Shown: piece after piece, positions 1 to 8,206 of the stretch
Layout: the number at the start of each line of letters is the position of its first letter
How positions within the stretch are numbered: position 1 is the first letter of the stretch
Made by a program: the position numbers and the translations under genes
Origin: CAXQZU01 sp964228555
GTDB lineage: Bacteria > Planctomycetota > PLA2 > JAEUHO01
Length of the DNA: 64,000 nt
Direction of reading: 5' to 3'
Assembly: GCA_964228555.1 (NCBI GenBank)
Contig: CAXQZU010000030.1
Coordinates: forward strand, 62,001 to 126,000
Notes under the pieces: generated by a model
Seen by the model: only the letters and a program-made list of their open reading frames with translations
Told to the model about the DNA's origin: nothing
The model's database searches: none

Positions 1-478
1 TCTCCTTGGCGTCGAAACGCGCGATGGCGTCGCGCGAGACTCCCAGCGCCAGCCAGGCCTGCAGCGCCTCGTCATCGTCCTCGTAGACGCTGATGCGCAG
101 CCGCTTGGCGTCGAAGCCCAGCTCGCGCACGAGCAGCTCCCACGCCCAGGCCACGGCCTCGCGCTTGAAGTAGTCCCCGAAGCTGAAGTGCCCCAGCATC
201 TCGAAGAAGGTGAGGTGCCGCGGCGTGCGCCCGACGTTCTCGAGGTCGCCCTGCCGCAAGCAGCGCTGCACGGTGGCCGCGCGCCGGTAGGGCAACGGCA
301 CCTTGCCGAGGAACAGGTCCTTGAACTGGTTCATGCCCGCGCCGGTGAACAGCAGCGTGGGGTCGTTGTCGGGCACCAACGACGCGCTGGGCGGCAGGGC
401 ATGCTGGCGGGCGCCGAAGAAGGCCAGCCAGCGCTCGCGCAGCTGGTCGTGGGGTCGGCGGGCGGCAGGCGTGCTCAT
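1..478 (-). CDS. alaS: Alanyl-tRNA synthetase, N-terminal part (runs off the window)
   Basis: Class II synthetase that charges tRNA-Ala. Only about the first 159 codons are present; the gene continues beyond base 1. The family core is visible: DPTLLFTGAGMNQFKDLF around residues 39-56 and then FFEMLGHFSFGDYFK. Between them the usual bacterial AGGKHN stretch is absent and the text reads QRCLRQGDLENVGRT, a shorter variant. The ATG at 478 begins MSTPAARRPHDQLRER, a normal AlaS N-terminus. It lies 169 bp downstream of recA on the same strand; recA-alaS neighbourhoods are common in bacteria. A TACCGT -10-like element at 514-509 could give alaS its own promoter. Confidence 0.95.
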   Translation of the reverse strand, partial: MSTPAARRPHDQLRERWLAFFGARQHALPPSASLVPDNDPTLLFTGAGMNQFKDLFLGKVPLPYRRAATVQRCLRQGDLENVGRTPRHLTFFEMLGHFSFGDYFKREAVAWAWELLVRELGFDAKRLRISVYEDDDEALQAWLALGVSRDAIARFDAKE

Positions 479-508
479 GGCGCGTGGCTCTCGTGCGACA
501 GGGCCGCG

Positions 509-514
509 ACGGTA
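509..514 (-). promoter_or_regulatory. Possible -10 element for alaS
   Basis: TACCGT on the minus strand, 30 nt before the alaS ATG in the recA-alaS gap. It fits TAnnnT, but no convincing -35 is seen. Confidence 0.35.
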
Positions 515-647
515 GCACGCTGCCCTCGGCACCGGCGCGCTGCGCCGGGCAGCAGGCCGCACGCTCCCCGCCCGGGCACGAGGCCCGCGCGGGGAGCGCG
601 GCGAGGCACGCTAAGGGCGTGGGCCGCGGCGCTGCGCGGCCCTGCGC

Positions 648-1937
<1,290 letters not shown>

Positions 1938-2015
1938 CGTGTCCTCCTTGTGTCCTCGGTTGTGTTGGTTGTCTTGGGTCGTGTCGGCGTCGCTTGGCCG
2001 TGTCGTGGGTTGCTC
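1938..2015 (-). promoter_or_regulatory. U-free recA leader with strong Shine-Dalgarno
   Basis: The + strand has no A from 1937 to 2015, so recA mRNA would carry a 78-nt stretch without uridine. It is rich in CA and GA repeats and ends in AAGGAGG (1949-1943), 5 nt from the ATG. Such a leader should be largely unstructured and favour ribosome access. The stretch also reads through in frame with RecA from GTG 2024, so it could instead encode a polar N-terminal extension. Confidence 0.6.
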
Positions 2016-2307
2016 AGGCGGCACGGGGTGCTGCCCCTCGCCGCGTCCGCTGCACCGGGGGCACCGTGCGCGGGACCTGGCCCCTGCCCGCTGGCGCGAG
2101 GTCCCGGGCCAGTGCCCGGGAAGACCTCGCGCGAGCAGGCCGGCTGGTCACGGCCGCACGGCACCGCACGGCACCTCGTGGGCCGCAGCACCTCTCGACG
2201 CTGCCGCCCTCGACGCTGCCTCACGTTCCAACGCTGCCTGCTGGGACCGGGAAGGCTGGTGACGGGCCCAGCCCGCCGTCACCGGCCACCTCCACCGGCC
2301 CGGGACG
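2016..2307. other. Non-coding gap between thpR and recA with short direct repeats
   Basis: With the recA leader this forms the only gap over 300 bp in the window. No convincing gene is present. It holds a hairpin (2098-2128), a perfect 10-bp tandem GCACGGCACC (2156-2175), and two copies of CTCGACGCTGCC 15 bp apart (2194-2205, 2209-2220) with a partial third at 2228-2238. The recA promoter should lie here, but no clear -35/-10 pair was found. Confidence 0.6.
2098..2128 (-). terminator. Hairpin downstream of the thpR operon, upstream of recA
   Basis: TCCCGGGC (2102-2109) pairs perfectly with GCCCGGGA (2114-2121) around a CAGT loop. Outer bases 2098-2101 (GAGG) can pair with 2125-2128 (CCTC) across a 3-nt bulge. 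It has no T-tract. It may end the thpR operon or be part of the recA leader. Confidence 0.45.
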
Positions 2308-2913
2308 CTAGGCGCCGCCGAGCCGATGGCTTGTCAGGTTCTTGTAAGCGTACCCGACAGGATCGGCAAGCGAAACCATAAGGTTGAGCACCGACACCCC
2401 CTCCCGCCCGTACTCGGCCCCCTGCCCCGCGGGCGTGGCCTCCAGCGCTCGGCGGGTTGGATCGGCCAGCACCTGCCCGCGCTGCAGCTTGGCGATGGTC
2501 GCGTGGGGTACGTAGGGACGCTGCCGCCGGGGGTAGCCCAGCAGCACCAAGGCCTGCTCGACGTCGCCCGCCAGCTTGGCCAGTGACCCCGCCGGCTCGG
2601 AGCGGGCCCCGGCCCACAGGTGGCGCGCCGGGTGGCGGTCCTCGAACACGCCCAGGCCCGCGTAGCCCACCGTGAAGGGCGGGGTGCCTGCGGCGACCCC
2701 ATCCAGCGCCCCCGCGAGCGCCGCCACATCGCCTTCCGGGCAGTCGCCGAGGAACTGCAGCGTGACGTGCATGTCGGCTGGCCTCACCAGCCGCAGCGCC
2801 GGGTCCTGCTCGGCCAGGCGCCGGGCCTCGCCCGCCAGCACCTCGGCGGCCGCGGGGCCCACGCGCAGCGCCACGAACAGGCGCAGCCGCGCGCTGGCAC
2901 CCGCGACGCTCAC
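2308..2913 (-). CDS. thpR: RNA 2',3'-cyclic phosphodiesterase (2'-5' RNA ligase family)
   Basis: Member of the 2H phosphoesterase superfamily that opens 2',3'-cyclic phosphates on RNA and was first known as 2'-5' RNA ligase. Both catalytic HxTx motifs are present: HVTLQFLG near residue 53 and HATIAKL near residue 140. The N-terminus LRLFVALRV is typical, and the length (201 residues) is near the family's 175-200. The GTG start at 2913 overlaps the stop of the upstream kinase gene as GTGA, so it is translationally coupled and last in a four-gene run. Why it sits with a sugar kinase and a membrane flippase-like protein is unknown. Confidence 0.9.
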   Translation of the reverse strand: MSVAGASARLRLFVALRVGPAAAEVLAGEARRLAEQDPALRLVRPADMHVTLQFLGDCPEGDVAALAGALDGVAAGTPPFTVGYAGLGVFEDRHPARHLWAGARSEPAGSLAKLAGDVEQALVLLGYPRRQRPYVPHATIAKLQRGQVLADPTRRALEATPAGQGAEYGREGVSVLNLMVSLADPVGYAYKNLTSHRLGGA

Positions 2914-3839
2914 GGCTGCACGAAGCGCCGCAGGTCCTCGACCCGCCGCTCGATCTGCGCACGCTGCAGGCCGCGCAAGGCGTCGAGGCTGAAGTCGCTG
3001 ACCGTGAAGGACGCCATCGCCGTGCCGTAGAGCATGGCCTCGCACAGCCGGGCGGCGTCGTGGCGCGCGCTGGTGGCAGCGAAGCCCATCACGGCGCCGG
3101 CGAAGGTGTCGCCCGCGCCCGTGGGGTCCACCACCTCCTCGACGGGGAAGGAGGGCAGCGCGTAGAAACGCTCGGGGCTGAACAGGAAGGAGCCGTGCTC
3201 GCCCTTCTTCACGATCACGAAGCGCGGCCCCAGGCCGAGCAGGGCCTTGCCCGCGGCCACGAGGTTGCCCTTGCCGGTCAGCTGGCGTGCCTCGGCATCG
3301 TTGAGGAACAGCCCGTCCACGCGCGCCAGCACCTTGCGCAGCGCAGGCTGGGCCACCTGGATCCACAGGTTCATCGTGTCCATGGCCACGAGGCGCGGCC
3401 CGCCCCCCTCGGGCGGGAGCAACTGGTCCAGCACCGCGCCCTGGATGGTGGGGTCGATGTTGGCGAGGAACACGGCGCGGGCCCGGCGGAAGTCCTCGGG
3501 CAGGCGCGGCGTGAAGGTGCTCAGCACGTTGAGGTCCGTGGCCAGCGTCTGGGCCTGGTCCATCGCGCCCTCGTAGCGGCCGGCCCAGTGGAAGGTGCGG
3601 CCGTCGGCCTTCACCTCGAGGCCGCGCGTGTCGACGCCCCGCCCCTCCAGCAGCATGCGGCTGGCCGCGGGGAAGTCGGCCCCCACCACGCCCACGAGGC
3701 CCACCTTGCAGAGGCTGGAGGCGGCCACGCTGAAGTAGGTGGCACTGCCGCCCAGCAGGCCGCTGCGGCGGCCCGCCGGCGTCTCGATGTCGTCGAAGGC
3801 CAGCGTGCCCACCACGACGAGGTCGGGGATGCTGCTCAT
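2910..3839 (-). CDS. PfkB-family sugar/nucleoside kinase
   Basis: Cytoplasmic ATP-dependent kinase of the ribokinase/PfkB fold, 309 residues. It shows the N-terminal LLGGSATYFSVAAS region (the GG lid motif) and the C-terminal anion-hole motif DPTGAGDTFAGAVMG with the catalytic Asp of GAGD. The substrate cannot be fixed from sequence; ribose-like sugars, adenosine or fructose derivatives are all possible. Its ATG overlaps the upstream membrane protein stop as ATGA, and its own stop overlaps thpR, so three genes are coupled in tandem. Confidence 0.9.
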   Translation of the reverse strand: MSSIPDLVVVGTLAFDDIETPAGRRSGLLGGSATYFSVAASSLCKVGLVGVVGADFPAASRMLLEGRGVDTRGLEVKADGRTFHWAGRYEGAMDQAQTLATDLNVLSTFTPRLPEDFRRARAVFLANIDPTIQGAVLDQLLPPEGGGPRLVAMDTMNLWIQVAQPALRKVLARVDGLFLNDAEARQLTGKGNLVAAGKALLGLGPRFVIVKKGEHGSFLFSPERFYALPSFPVEEVVDPTGAGDTFAGAVMGFAATSARHDAARLCEAMLYGTAMASFTVSDFSLDALRGLQRAQIERRVEDLRRFVQP

Positions 3840-5065
3840 GCGCTCGCCTCCTTGCCCGGCACGCCGGTCGAGCCTGCCGGCCCGCCCGCCCGCGCGAGGT
3901 CCTCGGCCATGCTGCCCGGGCGGTGCGCGCCACGCTGCGCAGCCCACAACAGACCCCCCGGCAGGCTCACGGCCACCTGCGCGAGGCGCAGCAGCACCGA
4001 GAGCATCACGGCCTCGGTGGAGGCCACGCCGAAGGGCGCCAGCAGCCACGCGTAGGCCAGCTCGCCCACGCCCCAGCCCCCGGGCAGCAGCGGCAGCGCG
4101 CCGGCCAGGCTGGCCAGCGGCACGACGATCAGGAACGGCGTGAAGCCCAGCCCGGCAGCGCCTCCACCCAGCGCATCGGCCAGCAGCATGGCAGCCACCA
4201 CGAGGCCGGCGTGGTTGGCGAGCGACAGTCCCAGCGCCAGCAGCACCAGCCCGGGACGGCTGCGATAGGAGGCCAGCGCGCGGCCCGCCTCCTCGCGCAG
4301 CGAGGCCAGCGGCAGCAGGCGGCCCAGCAACGCGAGTCCCAGCCAGCGCCGCACGCGAGCCGAGAGCAGCACGGCGGCCAGCACGCTGCCGGAGGCCAGC
4401 GCCACGACCACCAGGGTGCGCAGCGCGGCATACGGATCGTGGCCGCCGGCGCCGGGCTGCGGCACCACCAGCACCAGCGCCAGGCCCGCCAGCAGCACCA
4501 GCCCGAACAGGCCCACGAAGCGATCGAAGATCACGGAGACCACCGCGCGCGTGCCGGAGCCCAGCCTGCGCGCGGCGTACCACGCCTTGACGATGTCGCC
4601 GCCCGTGGCGCCCGGCACCGCAATGTTGAAGAACAGGCCCACGAAGGTGAGGCGCAGCGCCGTGGCAAAGCCCAGCGGCAGCCCCAGCGCGCGCACGAGC
4701 AGCTGCCAGCGCCACGCCGTCAGCACGATGAGGGCCAGCAGTCCCGCCAGCACGAGGGCCACGAGCGGCAGCCTGTTGCCCAGCCGCTCCAGGAGGCTGG
4801 CGAGGCCCAGCCGCAGGTCGGCCTCGGAGCCCTGCCCAGGCCGTCCCGCCACGCGCGAGGACACGATGACCTCGACCGCGGCGCCTGCCTCCCGAGGCTG
4901 CACCTCCCAGCCCCCGGCCACGGGACGCACGCGGCCCTCACGCACGGATCCGTCGGCGAGGTGCAGGCTGTCGTGCCAGCGCACCTGCGTGACGAGCACG
5001 AGGGCCACGAGGCCCAGCCCGGCCAGCCTCAGTCCCCACCGAACCAACGACCGCGCGACCGGCAC
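3836..5065 (-). CDS. Lysylphosphatidylglycerol synthase TM-like (UPF0104) membrane protein
   Basis: Polytopic inner-membrane protein of 409 residues resembling the transmembrane half of LPG synthases/AglD (UPF0104). That family is linked to lipid flipping or glycolipid biology. The family block LRLTFVGLFFNIAVPGATGGD is recognisable near residues 139-159, and the FLIVVPLASLAGALPLLPGGWG region lies near residue 310. About 70 soluble residues are inserted between TM1 and TM2, longer than usual, and probably lie outside the membrane. No aminoacyl-transferase domain is present, so it should not aminoacylate lipids. It starts at GTG 5065, 5 nt after the HEAT lipoprotein, and overlaps the kinase by ATGA. 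Confidence 0.8.
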   Translation of the reverse strand: MPVARSLVRWGLRLAGLGLVALVLVTQVRWHDSLHLADGSVREGRVRPVAGGWEVQPREAGAAVEVIVSSRVAGRPGQGSEADLRLGLASLLERLGNRLPLVALVLAGLLALIVLTAWRWQLLVRALGLPLGFATALRLTFVGLFFNIAVPGATGGDIVKAWYAARRLGSGTRAVVSVIFDRFVGLFGLVLLAGLALVLVVPQPGAGGHDPYAALRTLVVVALASGSVLAAVLLSARVRRWLGLALLGRLLPLASLREEAGRALASYRSRPGLVLLALGLSLANHAGLVVAAMLLADALGGGAAGLGFTPFLIVVPLASLAGALPLLPGGWGVGELAYAWLLAPFGVASTEAVMLSVLLRLAQVAVSLPGGLLWAAQRGAHRPGSMAEDLARAGGPAGSTGVPGKEASA

Positions 5066-5070
5066 CCGGG

Positions 5071-6111
5071 CTAGCCGGCCGGCACCGCGGCGGCGGCGTC
5101 CTCGGGGAAGGCCACGCCGGGCCAGCGCTCGCGCGCCCAGCGCTGCCAGGGCCCGGCCCGATGGCCGAGGTCCTCGCCGGCCACGCGCGTGAGGCCCTGG
5201 CGCGCCTTCCAGCGCACGCTGCCGTCGACGTCCTGCAGCAGGGCGACAAGCGCCTCCACGGAAGCCGGCGAGGCCACGGACCCCAGGTAGTCGGCGGCCT
5301 CGCCGCGCACGGTGGGGCTCACCTCCAGCGGCAGGCGCGTGCGCACGGCCTCCACGCTGCCGGGCTCGCGCAGCACGCGCAGGCCACGCAAGGCGTCGGC
5401 GCGCACGAAGTCGGCCGGGCCCTCGATGGCAGCGGTCAGGCCGTAGACGATGGCCTGCCGCATCACCTTGACGACGGCCGTGTCGATGGCGGTGCGCACC
5501 TCGGGGTCGCGCTCGTCCACCAGGCCCGGCGTCGTGCCGAAGAACTGCAGGGCCTTCTTGGCGTAGACGCCCGGCTCGTACTGGAACGACCCGATCACGG
5601 CCACGGCCCCTGCCAGCCGCGAGCGGCCTGCGGCTCCCTCAGCCAGCAGCCCACTCACCTCGGCCAGCGCGGCGGCCAGGCGCGTGCCGTCGTCCAGCGG
5701 CCCGCGCGCGGCGTAGCGCGGCAGGCGCGCGCCCAGCCTCGCCAGCGAGCAGGCCGCCTGGCTGCGCGCCAGCGCGGAGGCGTCCTCCAGCAGCACCTCC
5801 AGCATCAAGGCCACGGTGTTGGCGAGGCCCTCGAGGCGGCCGTACTCGGCGCCGCCCAGGCGGGTGATGGCATCGATGTTCTTGTCCACGAGGTAGGGAT
5901 CGTCGCCCATCCGGTAGGCGAACGACTCAGGGTCGCGGCTCCCCTGCAGCACGCCGAAGTAGTGCGACGGCGCCCGCTGGCCTCCCAGCAGGTCGTAGTA
6001 GACCTGTCCGAGGATGTCGCCGCCCCCGCTGAGCTTCTTCTGCTTGTTGCTGCAGCCGCCGCCCAGCAGCAGCGCGAGCGCCAGCACGAGCAGGCGGCCC
6101 GGGGTGGTCAT
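5071..6111 (-). CDS. HEAT-repeat lipoprotein
   Basis: Predicted lipoprotein of 346 residues: hydrophobic signal LLVLALALLLGGGC with a lipobox ending in Cys. Alpha-helical HEAT-like repeats follow; the clearest are at the C-terminus (TVRGEAADYLGSVASPASVE, then DVDGSVRWKARQGLTRV). HEAT proteins usually scaffold protein contacts; no enzymatic motif is seen. The ATG at 6111 is preferred to one at 6132, which overlaps a TAGCAT -10-like element (6136-6131). First gene of the minus-strand run ending with thpR and divergent from the metalloprotease gene. Confidence 0.75.
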   Translation of the reverse strand: MTTPGRLLVLALALLLGGGCSNKQKKLSGGGDILGQVYYDLLGGQRAPSHYFGVLQGSRDPESFAYRMGDDPYLVDKNIDAITRLGGAEYGRLEGLANTVALMLEVLLEDASALARSQAACSLARLGARLPRYAARGPLDDGTRLAAALAEVSGLLAEGAAGRSRLAGAVAVIGSFQYEPGVYAKKALQFFGTTPGLVDERDPEVRTAIDTAVVKVMRQAIVYGLTAAIEGPADFVRADALRGLRVLREPGSVEAVRTRLPLEVSPTVRGEAADYLGSVASPASVEALVALLQDVDGSVRWKARQGLTRVAGEDLGHRAGPWQRWARERWPGVAFPEDAAAAVPAG

Positions 6112-6130
6112 GCGCGGCGTCACGCGCCCC

Positions 6131-6136
6131 ATGCTA
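6131..6136 (-). promoter_or_regulatory. Possible -10 for the HEAT lipoprotein operon
   Basis: TAGCAT on the minus strand, 19 nt before the ATG at 6111. It lies in the roughly 100-bp divergent gap shared with the metalloprotease gene. Confidence 0.35.
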
Positions 6137-6184
6137 CGCCACGCACGCCCCGTCCCCGCATCCGCCGGACGACACGCGCCGGGG

Positions 6185-6190
6185 TAGATT
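6185..6190 (+). promoter_or_regulatory. Possible -10 for the metalloprotease gene
   Basis: TAGATT, 20 nt before the ATG at 6211. A GGAGG Shine-Dalgarno lies between them, so this is a leadered transcript. Confidence 0.4.
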
Positions 6191-6210
6191 CACGCAGGCT
6201 TGGAGGCTGC

Positions 6211-8028
6211 ATGGCACGACATCGCTCCCCCTGCAGTCGCGGGCCGATCGCGCGGGCGCTGCCCCCGCTGCTTGTGCTGGCATGGCTGGCCGCCGGCGGC
6301 TGTGGCGGTGGCGGCGGCTCAGCGCCGGAAGGCACCTACCTCGGCGTCGTGGCGCGCACGGTGCCGACCGAGGTGGCCGTGGCGTTCACCAACCCGCTGG
6401 GGGCCGTGGCCACGCTCACGGAGCCCGCGCCCGGCGCGCCCTTCCGGGTGCGCGAGGGCCTGCTGCCGCTGGAGGTCGGGGCCGGCGCCACGGTCTCCCT
6501 GCCGGTGGCGTGCACCCCCACCAGCGACGGGGCCCAGCAGGGCACGCTGACCTTGCTGTGGCAGGGCGCCAGCGCGAGCAGCACGACGTCCCATGTGCTG
6601 CGGGCCACGGCCGAGACGGTCAGGCTCGTGGCCAGCCCGCAGGTGCTGGACTTCGGCGTGGTAGCGGCAGGCGCGACCTCGGACCTCGTGCTTTCCCTCT
6701 CCAATCCCAGCGCCCTCAGCCCGGTGACGCTGAACGAGGTGCTGCCCGCGGGCGAGGGCCTCTCGCTCACCACCAGCCTGCCCCTCACGGTGCCGCCCGG
6801 CGGCACGGGCGCACTGGGCCTGCGGCTGGTGTCCGCGTCGGGAGGCGCGCTGGACGGCAGCCTCGCCGTGGGCCCCTCCGACGCAGGCGCCGGGCTGACG
6901 GTGCAGGTCTCCGCCAACCGCGCCGCGCGCCAGGACCTCATCGACTTCGGCATCGTGGCGTTGCAGGGCAGCCTGACGCCGACGCTCTCCGTCTTCGTGC
7001 CCGAGGACGCCATCTCGCTGACCGTGCAGGCGCGCTCGAGCACGCCCAGCGCGCGGCTGGGGCTGGAGGAGCTGCGCGGGCCGGGCGAGCGGGTCTACGA
7101 GGCCCCGGGCGCCGACTCGGCCTACCGCTGGGTGGCATGCACCGAGGCCTTCGCCTGCCAGGTGCCCAACACCGACCAGCCGGGGCTGCAGCTGGTGGCG
7201 GGTGGCGGGACGTACTCGTTCCGCCTGCGGGCCGACGGTGCCTACGGGCCCGGCATCGAGGTGCGTGCCATCGTGGAGCGACGCCCCGCCGGCACGTCCC
7301 CGGCCAGCGTGCTGGACCTGAACGTGTGGCTGGCGCAGGCGTTGCCTGCCAAGGCCAGCACGGCCGCCGGCGACGTGCGCCTGCAGGAGATCCTCGCGAC
7401 GCTGGACAGCGTGCTGCAAGGGCAGGGCATCCGCCTCGGTGCGATCGACTACTACGATGTCACCGACCCGCGCTTCGACATGGTCTCCGAGCCCGAGTTC
7501 CCCGAGATGCTGCGCCTGACCGCGGCGGCCACCCATGTGCGGCTCAACCTCTTCTTCGTGGTGCAGGCGCACTCCGGCGCGGTCACGGGCGTGGCCGGGA
7601 CCATCACCGGACCCAGCCTCAACGGCACGGCCGTCTCCGGCGTGATGTGCCAGTACGACGGGCTGGACACGGTGCGCCTGGGCACGGTGGCCGCCCACGA
7701 GATCGGGCACTACCTCGGCCTGTGGCACACCACCGAGCAGGGCGGGTCGCACGACGCGATGGACGACACGCTGCCCTGCCCCACCTACGGCACCGTGGGC
7801 TCCTGCGGCGCCCCGGGCGGCGGCTACCTGATGTTCTGGCTGATCAACGGCCCCACGACCATCACGGACGGCCAGGGTCGGGTGATCCGCGGCCATGCCC
7901 TCGTGGCCCCGGACCTCGAGCCGCCCAGCAAGCGGCGGGCGGCCCCTGCCTGGGTGGCCACGGTGGACCCCAGCCTGCCCGCCGGCTGGTGCGGCACCTG
8001 CCAGGCCCTCGAGCGCACGGGCCGATAG
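6211..8028 (+). CDS. Zinc metalloprotease lipoprotein (metzincin-like)
   Basis: Secreted, lipid-anchored protease of 605 residues. The signal ends in LAAGGC followed by a glycine-rich linker. Residues about 50-250 look like two beta-sandwich repeats (for example SPQVLDFGVVAAGATSDLVL, an ASPM/Hydin-like pattern). The catalytic zinc motif HEIGHYLGLWH starts at residue 496, the extended HExxHxxGxxH of metzincins. GGYLMFW about 40 residues later can supply the Met-turn. Cys-rich surroundings (CQYD, CPTYGTVGSC, CGTC) suggest disulfides outside the cytoplasm. GGAGG lies 6 nt before the ATG. The subfamily and substrate are unknown. Confidence 0.82.
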   Translation: MARHRSPCSRGPIARALPPLLVLAWLAAGGCGGGGGSAPEGTYLGVVARTVPTEVAVAFTNPLGAVATLTEPAPGAPFRVREGLLPLEVGAGATVSLPVACTPTSDGAQQGTLTLLWQGASASSTTSHVLRATAETVRLVASPQVLDFGVVAAGATSDLVLSLSNPSALSPVTLNEVLPAGEGLSLTTSLPLTVPPGGTGALGLRLVSASGGALDGSLAVGPSDAGAGLTVQVSANRAARQDLIDFGIVALQGSLTPTLSVFVPEDAISLTVQARSSTPSARLGLEELRGPGERVYEAPGADSAYRWVACTEAFACQVPNTDQPGLQLVAGGGTYSFRLRADGAYGPGIEVRAIVERRPAGTSPASVLDLNVWLAQALPAKASTAAGDVRLQEILATLDSVLQGQGIRLGAIDYYDVTDPRFDMVSEPEFPEMLRLTAAATHVRLNLFFVVQAHSGAVTGVAGTITGPSLNGTAVSGVMCQYDGLDTVRLGTVAAHEIGHYLGLWHTTEQGGSHDAMDDTLPCPTYGTVGSCGAPGGGYLMFWLINGPTTITDGQGRVIRGHALVAPDLEPPSKRRAAPAWVATVDPSLPAGWCGTCQALERTGR

Positions 8029-8206
8029 CCCCGGCCTGCGCCGGGGGCGCGCCGCGGGAGTCCCGGGTAACGCCCCGCCACCCGCCCGTCACGCAAGGCC
8101 GCCCCCTCGGGCTCCGCCGCCCGCCCGCCAGCCGCCGCTTGATGCTTGCGGCAGGCCCATGTCGGGCATACGGTTTGGAGTAGTGCAGGCACCTCGGAGG
8201 TTCCCC

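Noticed and set aside
2016..2307. LexA/SOS box upstream of recA
   Set aside because: CGTTCCAACG at 2224-2233 is a short dyad, but it matches neither the Gram-positive nor the alphaproteobacterial box, and it is about 290 bp from the start.
8029..8206. Gene or RNA in the 178-bp gap before the large HEAT gene
   Set aside because: Only a -10-like hexamer and a ribosome site are seen; the open frames are codon-bias artefacts.
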